NCBI RefSeq assembly: GCF_031834615.1
Contig: NZ_CP115543.1
Coordinates: 2,863,001-2,927,000 of the forward strand
Reading direction: 5' to 3'
DNA: 64,000 nucleotides
Origin: Stenotrophomonas aracearum
GTDB taxonomy: Bacteria; Pseudomonadota; Gammaproteobacteria; Xanthomonadales; Xanthomonadaceae
Shown in pieces: positions 8,089 to 19,127 of this stretch (positions are counted from its first letter, which is position 1; each line of letters opens with the position of its first letter). Position numbers and translations under genes: made by a program. The notes below the pieces were generated by a model. That model was not told the origin of the DNA. It was given only the letters and a program-made list of their open reading frames with translations, and ran no database searches.

Positions 8089-10281
8089 TCAACGCAGGTA
8101 ATGCATCAGGACGCCCAGAAGGGCAATCAGGCCGATGATCATCGCGAAGGCGTAGTGATAGAGGAAACCGGATTGGGTGCGACGCAGCAGGTTGGCGGCC
8201 AGGTCGATCAGGCGCGCCGAACCATTGACCACCACGCCATCGACGATGTTCGTGTCGATCGCGCGCGAAACCTTGCCCAGCTTGACGCCGCCACCGGCGA
8301 AACCGCCGATCCACAGCTTGTCGAACCCGTACTTGTTCTCCAGCACCGAGACCACCGGCGCAAAGGTCCTGCGCGCACGGGTCGCCAGTTCCGGCTTCCA
8401 CAGGTAGAACAGCACCGCCAGCAGGAAACCGGCCACGGTCAGGAAGAACGCCGGCGCCATCATGCCGTGCAGGGCGAACGCGACCGGACCGTGGAACTCT
8501 TCGGCCAGGGCGCCAATGGTGTTGCGCGCCGGGTCGTAGAAGTCGACCACGCCGGTGAAGAACGAATGCACCTGGCCCGGAATGGCGTGCTCGGCGTGGT
8601 GGCCGGCCCAGTCGGTGCCGTACAGCATCGGACCGATGCTGAAGAAGCCCACGAGGATCGACGGGATCGCCAGCAGGATCAGCGGCAGGGTCACCACCCA
8701 CGGGGTTTCGTGCGGCTCATGCGGACCGTGGCCATGGCCGTGGTCGTCATGGTGCGCGTCGCCGTGGTGGGCGTCTGCATGGTGTGCATCGGCAGCATGG
8801 TGATCGTCATGGCCGTGGCCATGGTCATCATGCGCATCACGGAAGCGCTCCTTGCCGTGGAAGGTCAGGAACAGCAGGCGGAAGCTGTAGAAGCTGGTGA
8901 CGATCACGCCGCCCAGCACCGCCCAGTACCCGTAGGTCGCCACCCAGCTCGAAGAAACGTGCGCGTGGTGCTGCGCCGCTTCGATGATGGTGTCCTTGGA
9001 GTAGAAGCCGGAGAAGAACGGGGTACCGACCAGGGCCAACGTACCGATCCACATGGTGATGAAGGTGATCGGCATGTACTTGCGCAGGCCGCCCATCTTG
9101 CGCATGTCCTGCTCGTGGTGCATGGCGATGATCACCGAGCCCGCGCCGAGGAACAGCAGCGCCTTGAAGAAGGCGTGGGTCATCAGGTGGAACACGGCCG
9201 CCGAGTAGGCCGACACGCCCAGCGCCACGGTCATGTAGCCCAGCTGCGACAGCGTGGAGTACGCGACGACCCGCTTGATGTCGTTCTGCACGATGCCGAT
9301 CAGGCCGGTGAAGAACGCGGTGGTGGCACCGATGAACAGCACGAAGTTCAGCGCGGTCTGCGACAGCTCGAACAGCGGCGACATGCGGGTGACCATGAAG
9401 ATGCCCGCGGTGACCATGGTCGCGGCATGGATCAGTGCCGAGATCGGGGTCGGGCCTTCCATCGAGTCCGGCAGCCAGACGTGCAGCGGCACCTGGGCCG
9501 ACTTGCCCATCGCGCCGATGAACAGGCAGATGCAGATGATGGTGGCGATCGACCAGATCACCGGCTCGCTCATCAGCTGGACGTTCTGGCCGAACAGGGT
9601 CAGCGAACCCGACCAGACCTGCAGCTGCGCTTCCGGGTGGGCCAGGATCGAAGCATTGGCGAACACGGTGGCGTAGTCCAGGGTGCCGAACACCCACAGC
9701 ACGCCGGCGATGCCGAGGATGAAGCCGAAGTCGCCGACGCGGTTGACCAGGAACGCCTTCATGTTGGCGAAGATCGCGGTCGGACGCTTGAACCAGAAAC
9801 CGATCAGCAGGTACGACACGAGGCCCACCGCTTCCCAGCCGAAGAACAGCTGCAGGAAGTTGTTGCTCATCACCAGGGTGAGCATCGAGAAGGTGAACAG
9901 CGAGATGTAGCTGAAGAAGCGCTGGTAGCCCGGGTCATCCTGCATGTACCCGATGGTGTACACGTGGACCAGGAACGACACGAAGGTCACCACCACCATC
10001 ATCATGGCGGTGAGCTTGTCGATCATGAAACCGACATGCGCCGAGTAACGGCCGACCTCAAAGAAGGTGTAGACGTTTTCGTTGAACGGCTGCGCGCCGC
10101 CCCACAGCAGCTGGTAGAACACATAGCTGGACAGCACGCAGCTGACCGCGACACCGAGGATGGTGACGGTCTGGGCGCCAAGGCGACCCACCTGGCGACC
10201 GAACAGGCCGGCGATGATGCTGCCGAGCAGTGGTGCAAGCACCACGGCGATCAACAGACTCTTGGAGAGAGTAATTTCCAT
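8089..10281 (-). CDS. nuoL: NADH-quinone oxidoreductase subunit L with a His-rich loop
   Basis: Largest antiporter-like subunit of complex I, 730 residues against about 610 in E. coli. The conserved core includes KSAQVPLHVWLPDSMEGPTP and KRVVAYSTLSQLGYM. The C-terminal part would contain the long lateral helix that runs along the membrane arm. The extra length includes a hydrophilic segment at about residues 480-525 with 17 His in 44 residues (pattern DDHGHGHDDHHAADAHH). Such a segment could bind metal ions, but no role is shown by the sequence. The gene lies 7 nt after nuoK. Confidence 0.97.
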   Translation of the reverse strand: MEITLSKSLLIAVVLAPLLGSIIAGLFGRQVGRLGAQTVTILGVAVSCVLSSYVFYQLLWGGAQPFNENVYTFFEVGRYSAHVGFMIDKLTAMMMVVVTFVSFLVHVYTIGYMQDDPGYQRFFSYISLFTFSMLTLVMSNNFLQLFFGWEAVGLVSYLLIGFWFKRPTAIFANMKAFLVNRVGDFGFILGIAGVLWVFGTLDYATVFANASILAHPEAQLQVWSGSLTLFGQNVQLMSEPVIWSIATIICICLFIGAMGKSAQVPLHVWLPDSMEGPTPISALIHAATMVTAGIFMVTRMSPLFELSQTALNFVLFIGATTAFFTGLIGIVQNDIKRVVAYSTLSQLGYMTVALGVSAYSAAVFHLMTHAFFKALLFLGAGSVIIAMHHEQDMRKMGGLRKYMPITFITMWIGTLALVGTPFFSGFYSKDTIIEAAQHHAHVSSSWVATYGYWAVLGGVIVTSFYSFRLLFLTFHGKERFRDAHDDHGHGHDDHHAADAHHADAHHGDAHHDDHGHGHGPHEPHETPWVVTLPLILLAIPSILVGFFSIGPMLYGTDWAGHHAEHAIPGQVHSFFTGVVDFYDPARNTIGALAEEFHGPVAFALHGMMAPAFFLTVAGFLLAVLFYLWKPELATRARRTFAPVVSVLENKYGFDKLWIGGFAGGGVKLGKVSRAIDTNIVDGVVVNGSARLIDLAANLLRRTQSGFLYHYAFAMIIGLIALLGVLMHYLR

Positions 10282-10288
10282 CTACGGA

Positions 10289-10594
10289 TCAGCCCTTCAG
10301 CGAATCGACTTCGCCGACATTGATGGTGCGGCGGGTACGGAACAGGGTTACCAGGATCGCGAGGCCGATCGCGGCCTCGGCCGCGGCCACGGTCAGGATG
10401 AAGAACACGAACAGCTGGCCGGCCGTGTCGCCCATCTCACGCGAGAACCCGACGAAGTTGATGTTCACCGAGAGCAGCATCAGTTCGATGGACATCAACA
10501 GCACGATGATGTTCTTGCGGTTGAGGAAGATGCCGGCAAGGCTGATGCAGAACAGCAGCGCGCCAAGGGCCAGGATATGACCAAGGGTGATCAC
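10289..10594 (-). CDS. nuoK: NADH-quinone oxidoreductase subunit K
   Basis: A small membrane subunit of complex I of 101 residues, the usual length, with three predicted transmembrane helices. The helices carry the conserved buried acidic residues in [17 protein letters not shown] and [11 protein letters not shown], which take part in the proton pathway. The start [10 protein letters not shown] overlaps the nuoJ stop by 4 nt (ATGA), implying coupled translation. Confidence 0.97.
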   Translation of the reverse strand: MITLGHILALGALLFCISLAGIFLNRKNIIVLLMSIELMLLSVNINFVGFSREMGDTAGQLFVFFILTVAAAEAAIGLAILVTLFRTRRTINVGEVDSLKG

Positions 10595-11250
10595 GGGGCG
10601 GCCTCCTCGTTGCTGGACGGCTTGGTAAGGGTGTGGACCACCGGCTTTTCGGCATCCATCTTGACCACGCGCAGGCGGTCATGGCCCTTGACCATGGTCT
10701 GCTCGGACGGGTTCTGGGTCTTCAGGCCGGTACGGCGACGCAGGGTCAGCATGACGGCGGCAACCACGGCCACGGTCAGGATGACGGCGGCGAACTCGAA
10801 CGGCAGCAGGTATTCGGTGAACAGGCTGCGCGCCAGCCAGGTGATGTTGGAGCTGTCGGCGGCGAGCGCGGCGGCGTTGTCGGCCGGCAGCGGGTTGACC
10901 GCCCTGCCCTTCACGCCGATCAGGATCAGCATCTGCACCAGCATGGTGACCGCGACCACCAGGCCGAGCGGCAGGTAACGCACCCAGCCTTCGCGCAGGT
11001 TGGAGGCGTCGATGTCCAGCATCATCACCACGAACAGGAACAGCACCATCACCGCGCCGACGTAGACCAGCACCAGCGCCACGCCGAGGAACTCAGCCCC
11101 GACCAGGATCCAGATGCAGGCCACGGAGAAGAAGGTCAGGATCAGGCACAGCACGGCATACACCGGATTGCGCACGCTGATCACCGCCGCGGCGGAAATG
11201 CCCGCCACGATGGAGAAGACCCAGAAGAAGATATTTACCCAATCCATCAT
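10591..11250 (-). CDS. nuoJ: NADH-quinone oxidoreductase subunit J
   Basis: Membrane subunit of complex I, 219 residues with five predicted helices. The conserved segment [26 protein letters not shown] is recognisable; its central helix contains the pi-bulge region in characterised complexes. The C-terminal 50 residues are hydrophilic. The first ATG at 11250 is used; a second Met follows immediately. The gene starts 5 nt after the nuoI stop. Confidence 0.96.
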   Translation of the reverse strand: MMDWVNIFFWVFSIVAGISAAAVISVRNPVYAVLCLILTFFSVACIWILVGAEFLGVALVLVYVGAVMVLFLFVVMMLDIDASNLREGWVRYLPLGLVVAVTMLVQMLILIGVKGRAVNPLPADNAAALAADSSNITWLARSLFTEYLLPFEFAAVILTVAVVAAVMLTLRRRTGLKTQNPSEQTMVKGHDRLRVVKMDAEKPVVHTLTKPSSNEEAAP

Positions 11251-11255
11251 GGACC

Positions 11256-11744
11256 TCAGCGGAAAGCGGCGTCGGCGGCGCGACGCTCGGCGATTTCGGC
11301 TTCAAGCCGATCACCGAGGGCCAGCAGCTGCGGCTTGGTAACGATGTTTTCGCCACGCTTCTCGAAGTGGTACTCGAGGATGTGCGTCTCGACGATCGAG
11401 TCCACCGGGCAGCTTTCTTCGCAGAAGCCGCAGAAGATGCACTTGAACAGGTCGATGTCGTAGCGGGTGGTACGGCGGGTGCCGTCTTCGCGCTTGGCCG
11501 AGTCGATGGTGATCGCCAGCGCCGGGCACACCGCTTCGCACAGCTTGCAGGCGATGCAACGCTCTTCGCCGTTGGGATACCGGCGCAGCGCGTGCAGGCC
11601 ACGGAAGCGCGGCGACTGCGGGAACTTCTCCATCGGGTACATCAGCGTGTACTTCGGCTTGAAGGTGTACTTGAGGGTCAGCCACAGGCCCCCGAGCAGC
11701 TCGAGCAGCAGCAGGCTTTTGAAGTAATGGGTAATTCGATTCAT
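11256..11744 (-). CDS. nuoI: NADH-quinone oxidoreductase subunit I (two 4Fe-4S clusters)
   Basis: Ferredoxin-like subunit carrying clusters N6a and N6b, which pass electrons from NuoG towards NuoB. The 162-residue product has two CxxCxxCxxxC motifs: Cys 63, 66, 69, 73 ([12 protein letters not shown]) and Cys 102, 105, 108, 112 ([12 protein letters not shown]). The ATG at 11744 was chosen. A GTG directly before it, which follows the nuoH stop without a gap, is an alternative start. Confidence 0.96.
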   Translation of the reverse strand: MNRITHYFKSLLLLELLGGLWLTLKYTFKPKYTLMYPMEKFPQSPRFRGLHALRRYPNGEERCIACKLCEAVCPALAITIDSAKREDGTRRTTRYDIDLFKCIFCGFCEESCPVDSIVETHILEYHFEKRGENIVTKPQLLALGDRLEAEIAERRAADAAFR

Positions 11745-11747
11745 CAC

Positions 11748-12839
11748 TTAGACGCCCTTCTGGATCACGCCGTAGAACACCATCAACGCCGTCACAGCAA
11801 TCCACGCGATGGTGAGCGGGATGAAGACCTTCCAGCCCAGACGCATGATCTGGTCATAACGGAAGCGCGGGAAGCTGGCACGGAACCAGATGTAGGCGCT
11901 GGCGAAGAAGAACACCTTCAGCAGCAGCCACGGTGCACCGCCCTTCCAGATCCAGTCGATCCACGGCGAGATGTCCGCCGTGATCCAGCCTTGGAACGGG
12001 CTCAGCCAGCCGCCGAGGAAGAAGATCGAGATCAGGAAGCTGATCAGGATCATGTTGGCGTATTCGGCCAGGAAGAACAGCGCGAACGCACCACCGGAGT
12101 ATTCGACCATGTGGCCGGCGACGATTTCCGATTCGCCTTCCACCACGTCGAACGGCGCGCGGTTGGTTTCGGCCACGCCGGACACCCAGTACACGACGAA
12201 CAGCGGGAACAGCGGGATCAGGAACCAGTCGAAGAAGCCGGAGTTGCCGGCCTGCGCCATCACGATGCTGCTCAGGTTCAGGCTGCCCGCCGCGATCATC
12301 ACGCCGACCAGGGCAAAGCCCATGGCGATTTCGTAGCTGATCATCTGCGCCGAGGCGCGCATCGCACCCAGGAACGCATACTTGGAGTTGGATGCCCAAC
12401 CGGCCAGGATGATGCCGTACACGCCCAGCGAGGTCATCGCCAGCAGGTACAGCAGGCCGGCGTTGGCATTGGACAGCACCACCTGCGCGTCGAACGGCAC
12501 CACCGACCAGGCCGCGAACGCCGGTGCCAGGGTGATCAGCGGCGCCAGCACGAACATCGCCTTGTGCGAGCTCGCCGGCTGGATGATCTCCTTGAACAGC
12601 AGCTTGAAGACGTCGGCGAAGGCCTGGAAGATCCCCATGCCCACGTACATCGGACCGTGGCGGACGTGCATCCAGCCGATCAGCTTGCGTTCCCAGACCA
12701 CGAAGAAGGCCACCGCGATGATCACCGGCATGGCGATCACCAGGATCTTCAGCACGATCCACAGCAGCGCGCCGATTTCACCCAGGCCCAGCAGCCACTG
12801 GTGAAGCGGGTCGACCGCGTTAATCAGCAACTCGTTCAT
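11748..12839 (-). CDS. nuoH: NADH-quinone oxidoreductase subunit H
   Basis: Membrane subunit at the junction of the two arms of complex I; together with NuoB and NuoD it forms the quinone-binding chamber. The product has 363 residues and about eight to nine helices. Family segments include [19 protein letters not shown] near the N-terminus, [20 protein letters not shown] and [18 protein letters not shown]. The ATG overlaps the nuoG stop (ATGA). Confidence 0.97.
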   Translation of the reverse strand: MNELLINAVDPLHQWLLGLGEIGALLWIVLKILVIAMPVIIAVAFFVVWERKLIGWMHVRHGPMYVGMGIFQAFADVFKLLFKEIIQPASSHKAMFVLAPLITLAPAFAAWSVVPFDAQVVLSNANAGLLYLLAMTSLGVYGIILAGWASNSKYAFLGAMRASAQMISYEIAMGFALVGVMIAAGSLNLSSIVMAQAGNSGFFDWFLIPLFPLFVVYWVSGVAETNRAPFDVVEGESEIVAGHMVEYSGGAFALFFLAEYANMILISFLISIFFLGGWLSPFQGWITADISPWIDWIWKGGAPWLLLKVFFFASAYIWFRASFPRFRYDQIMRLGWKVFIPLTIAWIAVTALMVFYGVIQKGV

Positions 12840-15079
12840 GCAGCCACCACCGTTACGCGTGCGGCGCCCAGCGGTGCGGTTGCACCGTGGCCCGATTCAA
12901 TCCAGACCGAACCCGCGGCGACGCGGGCGTCGACCACCACCGGCAGGGTGGCCTTGCCGGCATCGGTGCCGACCTTGGCCATCTGCCCTTCGACCAGCTG
13001 CAGGCGGGCGGCGTCATCGCTGTTGAGCACGATGCGCGGCGCGGCGTTGAGCGGGTGCGACTGCAGCGCCAGGGCGCGACGGACCACCGCGTCGGTGCGG
13101 TAGATCGCAGCGGTGGACGCCACTTCCAGGCCTTCGCCGGCCACCGGCGTTGCCGCCGAGGTGGAGACGTTGACGGTCACCGGGGCTAGGCTTGCACGCA
13201 GGCCGGCCAGGTCGGTGAATTCGAAACCGGACAGGGCCAGCTCGCCGCCGAGCGCACGCAGCACGCGCCAGCCTTCACGGGCTTCGCCCGGCAGCTTGCC
13301 GCCGGCACGCGCCGACTGCTCGCGACCGTCGAGGTTGGTCAGGGTGGCGTCGATTTCCGGCAGCGCACCGATCGGCAGGATCACGTCGGCCACGTCGCGG
13401 GTCGAGGCGCAGGCGAACTGGCTGAAGGCCACCACCTGCGCGCCGGCCAGCGCCTTGCGGGCGGCGGCGGTGTCGGCGAAGTCCAGGCCCGGCTCGATGC
13501 CGTACAGGGCATAGGCCTTGCGCGGCTGGGCCAGCATGGCGTTGACGTCCTTGCCGGCCGGCAGCACGCCGGCGCGGGACAGGCCCACGGCATTGGCGCC
13601 CTGCGGGATGCGGCACAGCTTGGCACCGGTTGCAGCGGCGAAATCACGCGCGGCGGCGCGGATCGCGGCGGCCTGCGGGTGGTTTTCGGCGATGCCACCG
13701 ACGATCAGCACGGCGTTGCCGGTGACCGCCTGGCGCAGATCGGCGTTGCCGAGTGCGTCGACGAACTTCGACGGTGCCACGATCTGCTTGCCGGCCAGCT
13801 TGAACGCGAAGTCGAAGTCGACCGGGTTGATCGCGTGGATCTTCGCGTTGCGGGTGGTCTGCGCCTTGCGCAGGCGGGCGTGCAGCAGCGGCAGTTCGTG
13901 CCGGATGTTGCTGCCCAGCACCACGATGGTGTCGGCGGCTTCGATTTCGGCCAGCGACAGGCCGAACACTTCGGCCGTAGCGGCGTCGGAGAAATCGCGG
14001 TTCTGGATGCGATGGTCGATGTTGCCGGTGCCCAGGCCGGACGCGAGACGGGCCAGCAGTGCGCCCTCCTCGTTCGAGGCCGACGGGTGCACCAGCACGC
14101 CGAGATCATCACCATTGTTGGCAGCCAGGATGTCCTTGGCCGCGGCCAGTCCTTCGGCCCAGCTCACTTCCTGCCATTCGCCATTGACCTTGCGCAGCGG
14201 CTTGACCGCGCGGTCGGCGCTGTACAGGCCCTGGTGCGAATAACGGTCGCGGTCGGACAGCCAGCATTCGTTGACCAGCTCGTTGTCGCGCGGCACCGAG
14301 CGCAGCACTTCGCCGCGACGCACGTGCAGGAACAGGTTCGAGCCCATCGCGTCGTGGTAACCCAGCGACTCGCGTGCGGTCAGTTCCCACGGGCGGGCGC
14401 GGAACTGGAACACCTTGTTGGTCAGCGCGCCGACCGGGCACACGTCAACCACGTTGCCCGAGAGCTCGGTGGTCAGCGGCTTGCCGTCGTAGGTGCCGAT
14501 CTGCAGGTTCTCACCGCGGTACATGCCACCCAGTTCATAGGTACCGGCGACGTCGGCGGTGAAGCGGACGCAGCGGGTGCACTGGATGCAGCGGGTCATT
14601 TCGGTGGCCACCAGCGGACCGATGTCCTCGTCGGGCACCACGCGCTTGCGCTCGTTGAAGCGGCTCACCGAACGGCCGTAGCCGAGCGAGACGTCCTGCA
14701 GTTCGCATTCGCCGCCCTGGTCGCAGACCGGGCAGTCCAGCGGGTGGTTGATGAGCAGGAACTCCATCACCGAACGCTGGAACTTGAGTGCCTTCTCGCT
14801 GCGGGTGGCGACCTTCATGCCGTCCATCACCGGGGTGGCGCAGGCTGGCGCCGGCTTGGGCGACTTTTCAACGTCGACCAGGCACATGCGGCAGTTGGCG
14901 GCGATCGGCAGCTTCTCGTGGTAGCAGAAGCGCGGGATCGGAATGCCGGCCTTGTCGGCGGCCTGGATGATCATCGAGCCCTTGGGCACGACCAGGGACT
15001 GGCCGTCGATCTCGACGGTCACATGCCCTTCCGGCACGATCGCCGGGGTGCCACCAGGGTTGTTGGGTTGCGCGCTCAT
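12836..15079 (-). CDS. nuoG: NADH-quinone oxidoreductase subunit G
   Basis: Largest peripheral subunit of complex I, 747 residues. The N-terminus is a 2Fe-2S ferredoxin domain (N1b; [15 protein letters not shown]). It is followed by the HxxxCxxCxxxxxC motif of N5 ([17 protein letters not shown]) and the CxxCxxC...CP motif of N4 ([10 protein letters not shown]...CPVGAL). The rest is a molybdopterin-oxidoreductase-like fold without visible cofactor ligands. The additional four-Cys site for cluster N7 present in E. coli NuoG is not seen after the N4 motif. The start at 15079 ([10 protein letters not shown]) overlaps the nuoF stop as ATGA; an upstream in-frame extension inside nuoF was rejected. 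Confidence 0.96.
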   Translation of the reverse strand: MSAQPNNPGGTPAIVPEGHVTVEIDGQSLVVPKGSMIIQAADKAGIPIPRFCYHEKLPIAANCRMCLVDVEKSPKPAPACATPVMDGMKVATRSEKALKFQRSVMEFLLINHPLDCPVCDQGGECELQDVSLGYGRSVSRFNERKRVVPDEDIGPLVATEMTRCIQCTRCVRFTADVAGTYELGGMYRGENLQIGTYDGKPLTTELSGNVVDVCPVGALTNKVFQFRARPWELTARESLGYHDAMGSNLFLHVRRGEVLRSVPRDNELVNECWLSDRDRYSHQGLYSADRAVKPLRKVNGEWQEVSWAEGLAAAKDILAANNGDDLGVLVHPSASNEEGALLARLASGLGTGNIDHRIQNRDFSDAATAEVFGLSLAEIEAADTIVVLGSNIRHELPLLHARLRKAQTTRNAKIHAINPVDFDFAFKLAGKQIVAPSKFVDALGNADLRQAVTGNAVLIVGGIAENHPQAAAIRAAARDFAAATGAKLCRIPQGANAVGLSRAGVLPAGKDVNAMLAQPRKAYALYGIEPGLDFADTAAARKALAGAQVVAFSQFACASTRDVADVILPIGALPEIDATLTNLDGREQSARAGGKLPGEAREGWRVLRALGGELALSGFEFTDLAGLRASLAPVTVNVSTSAATPVAGEGLEVASTAAIYRTDAVVRRALALQSHPLNAAPRIVLNSDDAARLQLVEGQMAKVGTDAGKATLPVVVDARVAAGSVWIESGHGATAPLGAARVTVVAA

Positions 15080-16416
15080 GCGGCGGCTGCCTCCACCTTC
15101 GTGCCGTCGACCATCGAATGACCGTTGACGATGTAGTACTCGAATTCGTCCCAGAACTGGCGCAGGAAGCCCTGGATGGGCCATGCCGCCGCTTCACCGA
15201 ACGCACAGATGGTGTGGCCTTCGATCTGGCCGGCCACCGCCTTCAACTGGTGCAGGTCTTCCATGGTCGCCTTGCCGGCGACGATGCGCTCGAGCACGCG
15301 GTGCATCCAGCCGGTGCCTTCACGGCACGGGGTGCACTGGCCACAGGATTCCTTGTGGAAGAACTGAGAGATGCGGCAGGCGAACTTGACGCAGCAGACG
15401 CTGTCGTCCAGCACCACGATGGCACCCGAGCCCAGGCCGGTGCCCAGGGCACGCAGGGTGTCGTAGTCCATCTGCAGGCCCTTGAGTTCCTCGGCCTTCA
15501 GCACCGGCATCGACACGCCGCCCGGCACCGCGCCCTTCAGGGTGCGACCCGGCTTCAGGCCGCCGGCCATTTCCAGCAGCTCGTCGAAGGTGGTGCCCAG
15601 CGGCACTTCGAAGTTGCCGCCCTGCTGCACGCAGCCGGAGACCGAGAAGATCTTCGGACCGCCGTTCTTGGTCAGGCTCAGGCCCTGGAACCATTCCGGG
15701 CCGTTGCGGATGATCGCCGGCACCGAGGCATAGGTCTCGGTGTTGTTGATCGTCGACGGCTTGCCGTACAGGCCGAAGTTGGCCGGGAATGGCGGCTTGT
15801 AGCGCGGCTGGCCCTTCTTGCCTTCCAGCGATTCCATCAGCGCGGTTTCTTCGCCGCAGATGTAAGCGCCGGCGCCGAGCGCACCGTAGATGTCGATGTC
15901 CACGCCGCTGCCAAGGATGTCCTTGCCCAGCCAGCCGTTCGCGTACGCGTCGGCCAGGGCCTGTTCGAAGTTCTCGAACGGCTCGTGGTGGAACTCACCG
16001 CGCAGGTAGTTGTAGCCCACGGTGCTGCCGGTGGCGTAGCAGGCGATCGCCATGCCTTCCACCACCGAATGCGGGTTGTAACGCAGGATGTCGCGGTCCT
16101 TGCAGGTCCCCGGCTCGGACTCGTCCGAGTTGCACAGGATGTACTTCTGCATGGTGCCCTTGGGCATGAAGGACCACTTCAGGCCGGTCGGGAAGCCCGC
16201 GCCACCGCGGCCGCGCAGGTTCGACTGCTTGACCATCTCGATGACCTGCTCCGGCGAGATCTTCTCTTCGAGGATCTTGCGCAGGGCGGCGTAGCCACCG
16301 GTCTTGAGGTAGTTTTCGTACGACCACGGGGTGTCGTAATGCAGGGTGGTGTAGACCACCTGGTGCGGCAGCGGTGCGGGACCGACGGGACCGGACGGTG
16401 CGTGATGATGTGCCAT
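15076..16416 (-). CDS. nuoF: NADH-quinone oxidoreductase subunit F (NADH- and FMN-binding)
   Basis: This subunit oxidises NADH through FMN and passes electrons to cluster N3. The 446-residue product has the NADH/FMN glycine-rich loop [13 protein letters not shown] near residue 70, the FMN segment [19 protein letters not shown], and the N3 cluster motif [12 protein letters not shown] with a further Cys towards the C-terminus. The N-terminus is unusually His-rich (MAHHHAPSG). It lies 3 nt after nuoE, the usual partner gene. Confidence 0.97.
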   Translation of the reverse strand: MAHHHAPSGPVGPAPLPHQVVYTTLHYDTPWSYENYLKTGGYAALRKILEEKISPEQVIEMVKQSNLRGRGGAGFPTGLKWSFMPKGTMQKYILCNSDESEPGTCKDRDILRYNPHSVVEGMAIACYATGSTVGYNYLRGEFHHEPFENFEQALADAYANGWLGKDILGSGVDIDIYGALGAGAYICGEETALMESLEGKKGQPRYKPPFPANFGLYGKPSTINNTETYASVPAIIRNGPEWFQGLSLTKNGGPKIFSVSGCVQQGGNFEVPLGTTFDELLEMAGGLKPGRTLKGAVPGGVSMPVLKAEELKGLQMDYDTLRALGTGLGSGAIVVLDDSVCCVKFACRISQFFHKESCGQCTPCREGTGWMHRVLERIVAGKATMEDLHQLKAVAGQIEGHTICAFGEAAAWPIQGFLRQFWDEFEYYIVNGHSMVDGTKVEAAAA

Positions 16417-16419
16417 GTC

Positions 16420-16947
16420 TTACTCCAACCCGTCCAGCAGCTCGTCGACCTTCTCGACGGTCAGGCGCTCGTGGTAATGGCCATTGATGACCATCATCGG
16501 CGCACCGGCGCAACCGGCCAGGCATTCTTCTTCACGCTTGAGGTAGATGCGGCCGTCGGCGGTGGACTGGCCGGTCTTGCAGCCGAGCTTCTTCTCGGCA
16601 TGCGCGACCAGGTCCTCGGCGCCGTTCAACCAGCAGCTGATGTTGGTGCAGAAGGCAACGTTGTGGCGGCCGACCTTCTCCAGCTCGAACATCGAGTAGA
16701 AGCTGGCAACCTCGTAGGCCCACACCGGCGGCAGGTCCAGGTACTTGGCGACGCCGGCGATCAGCTCGTCGGTCAGCCAGCCGGCATTCTGCTCCTGGGC
16801 AGCGTGCAGGCCCTGCAGCACCGCCGAACGCTTGCGGTCCGGCGGAAACTTGGACAGCCAGTGATCGATGTGCGCGCGCGTCTTGTCGCTCAACACCACC
16901 ATCGGGTCGACGTCACGCGCCGCCTCGAAATTACCCGTCGCCTTCAT
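16420..16947 (-). CDS. nuoE: NADH-quinone oxidoreductase subunit E (2Fe-2S)
   Basis: Thioredoxin-fold subunit of the NADH dehydrogenase module carrying cluster N1a. It has 175 residues. The four cluster ligands are Cys 100 and 105 (CTNISC) and Cys 142 and 146 (CLAGC). The start MKATGNFEAARDVDP follows a 94-nt gap after nuoD, the longest inside the operon; that gap holds a GC-rich inverted sequence (gccggc/ggccggc) but no gene. Confidence 0.96.
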   Translation of the reverse strand: MKATGNFEAARDVDPMVVLSDKTRAHIDHWLSKFPPDRKRSAVLQGLHAAQEQNAGWLTDELIAGVAKYLDLPPVWAYEVASFYSMFELEKVGRHNVAFCTNISCWLNGAEDLVAHAEKKLGCKTGQSTADGRIYLKREEECLAGCAGAPMMVINGHYHERLTVEKVDELLDGLE

Positions 16948-17041
16948 CGGCCGACCCCTGCAAATACCAGAATAGTGGGAACCAGAACCTGCAGCGCCGG
17001 CATCGGCCGGCGGGTGTCAGGCATCGTGCATGCGCGTGCCA

Positions 17042-18349
17042 TTACCGGTCCACCTCACCGAACACCAGGTCGTAGGTGCCGATCATGGCCACCACGTCGG
17101 CGAGCATGTGCCCGCGCACGACCGAGTCGATCGAGGACAGATGGGCAAAGCCCGGCGCGCGCAGGTGCACGCGGAACGGCTTGTTGGCGCCATCGGACAT
17201 CAGGTAGCAGCCGAACTCGCCCTTGGGCGCTTCGACCGCGGCGTAGGTTTCGCCGGCCGGGACGCAGTAGCCTTCACTGAACAGCTTGAAGTGATGGATC
17301 AGCGCTTCCATGTCGTCCTTCATGTCCTCGCGGCTGGGCGGCGCGACCTTGAAGTTCTTGACCATGACCGGACCCGGATTGGCACGCAGCCAGTCCACGC
17401 ATTGCTTGATGATGCGGTTGGATTCGCGCATCTCGGCCACGCGGACCAGGTAACGGTCGTAGCAGTCGCCTTCCTTGCCGAGCGGGATGTCGAAGTCGAC
17501 CGCATCGTACTTGGCGTACGGCTGCTTCTTGCGCAGGTCCCAGGCAATGCCCGAGCCGCGCAGCATCACGCCGGTCATGCCCCAGGCATGCGCCAGTTCC
17601 GGGCTGACCACGCCGATGCCGACCGTACGCTGCTTCCAGATACGGTTGTCGGTGAGCAGGGTTTCGTATTCGTCGACGCGCGACGGGAACTCCTTGGTGA
17701 AGTTCTCCAGGAAGTCGAGCAGCGAACCTTCGCGCGAGGCGTTGAGGTTCTTCAGGGCCTTGCCCTTGTGCCAGCGCGATTCCTTGTACTTCGGCATCTG
17801 GTCCGGCAGGTCGCGGTACACGCCGCCCGGACGGTAGTACGCCGCATGCATGCGCGCGCCGCTGACCGCTTCGTAGCAGTCCATCAGCTCTTCGCGCTCG
17901 CGGAAGGCGTACAGCATCACCGCCATCGCGCCCAGGTCGAGCGCGTTGGAGCCCAGCCACATCAGGTGGTTCAGGATGCGGGTGATTTCGTCGAACATGG
18001 TGCGGATGTACTGGGCACGCTCGGGCGCTTCGATCCCCATCAGGGTTTCGATGGCGCGCACGTAGGCGTGCTCGTTGCACATCATGGACACGTAATCCAG
18101 GCGATCCATGTACCCGATGGACTGGTTGAACGGCTTGGATTCGGCCAGCTTTTCGGTGCCACGGTGCAGCAACCCGACGTGCGGGTCGGCACGCATGATG
18201 GTTTCGCCGTCCATTTCCAGGATCAGGCGCAGCACACCGTGCGCGGCCGGATGCTGGGGACCGAAGTTCATCGTGTAGTTGCGGATTTCCTGGCGCAGTT
18301 CGGCCGGGTTGCTCGCAAAGGCCTGGTGGGCTTGCTTGAACTCACTCAC
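17042..18349 (-). CDS. nuoD: NADH-quinone oxidoreductase subunit D
   Basis: 49-kDa-type subunit of complex I; with NuoB it forms the quinone-reduction site. The product has 435 residues. The start of the conserved fold ([19 protein letters not shown]) contains the His of the quinone site, and the C-terminus reads DLVFGEVDR, as is typical. Here nuoD is separate from nuoC, whereas in E. coli they are fused. The ATG overlaps the nuoC stop (ATGA). Confidence 0.97.
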   Translation of the reverse strand: MSEFKQAHQAFASNPAELRQEIRNYTMNFGPQHPAAHGVLRLILEMDGETIMRADPHVGLLHRGTEKLAESKPFNQSIGYMDRLDYVSMMCNEHAYVRAIETLMGIEAPERAQYIRTMFDEITRILNHLMWLGSNALDLGAMAVMLYAFREREELMDCYEAVSGARMHAAYYRPGGVYRDLPDQMPKYKESRWHKGKALKNLNASREGSLLDFLENFTKEFPSRVDEYETLLTDNRIWKQRTVGIGVVSPELAHAWGMTGVMLRGSGIAWDLRKKQPYAKYDAVDFDIPLGKEGDCYDRYLVRVAEMRESNRIIKQCVDWLRANPGPVMVKNFKVAPPSREDMKDDMEALIHHFKLFSEGYCVPAGETYAAVEAPKGEFGCYLMSDGANKPFRVHLRAPGFAHLSSIDSVVRGHMLADVVAMIGTYDLVFGEVDR

Positions 18350-19095
18350 TTGCTTGCCTCCGACTGCGCGGTTTCGCCGGCAGCGGTCTGGAAACGGGCG
18401 TCGTCACGGATCACGCGCGGCACGCCGACACGCGGCTCCACCGAGGTGACCGGTTCGTACACGACGCGCTTCTTTTCTTCGTCGTAGCGGACTTCGACAT
18501 TGCCGATCAGCGGGAAGTCCTTGCGGAACGGATGCCCCACGAAGCCGTAGTCGGTCAGGATGCGGCGCAGGTCCGGGTGGCCTTCGAAGATCACGCCGAA
18601 CAGGTCGAACGCTTCGCGCTCGAACCAGTTCAGGCCCGGCCACACGCTGGTCAGCGAGGCGACCACCGGCAGTTCCTCGTTCGGCGCGAAGCAGCGGATG
18701 CGCATGGTGAGGTTGTGCTGGTAGGACCGCAGCTGCGCGACCACGGCATAACGCTGCAGCGGCACCGGCTGCGGCTGGGCGCCTTCCGGGGTTTCGCGGG
18801 TGGGGAACTCGCCCCACGCGAAACGGCCGGCGCCCTTGCCTTCCACGCCACGGCTGAAGCCGTGCGAAGAGACGTCGGCGGTGTCCCACTCGTCGCTGCC
18901 ATAGCCGAGGTAGTCAACGCCGCACAGGTCGACGGACTGCTCGAAACCGAATTCGTCGCGCAGCGCCAGAGCAGTGGCATGCCAGTCGGCAGCGGGCACT
19001 TCCAGCGTCACTTCGCCGCGGGGTTCGACCACGAAGACCTGCGCACCTGCGAAACGTGCGGAGAGTCGGTCGATGAAGGATGCTTGCTCTGCCAT
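18346..19095 (-). CDS. nuoC: NADH-quinone oxidoreductase subunit C
   Basis: 30-kDa-type peripheral subunit of complex I, 249 residues. The family signature is ERETFDLFGV-like: [22 protein letters not shown], followed by [18 protein letters not shown]. The start [15 protein letters not shown] at 19095 was chosen because the in-frame extension upstream runs into nuoB and carries no conserved sequence. It lies 32 nt after nuoB. Confidence 0.96.
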   Translation of the reverse strand: MAEQASFIDRLSARFAGAQVFVVEPRGEVTLEVPAADWHATALALRDEFGFEQSVDLCGVDYLGYGSDEWDTADVSSHGFSRGVEGKGAGRFAWGEFPTRETPEGAQPQPVPLQRYAVVAQLRSYQHNLTMRIRCFAPNEELPVVASLTSVWPGLNWFEREAFDLFGVIFEGHPDLRRILTDYGFVGHPFRKDFPLIGNVEVRYDEEKKRVVYEPVTSVEPRVGVPRVIRDDARFQTAAGETAQSEASK

Positions 19096-19127
19096 GGGGG
19101 CTTGGCGCGCTCTTGTCAGGAGGAATG

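Noticed and set aside
8101..10323. Plus-strand open frame of about 740 codons opposite nuoL
   Set aside because: Antisense shadow of nuoL with His/Asp/Arg-rich low-complexity composition and no plausible start context.
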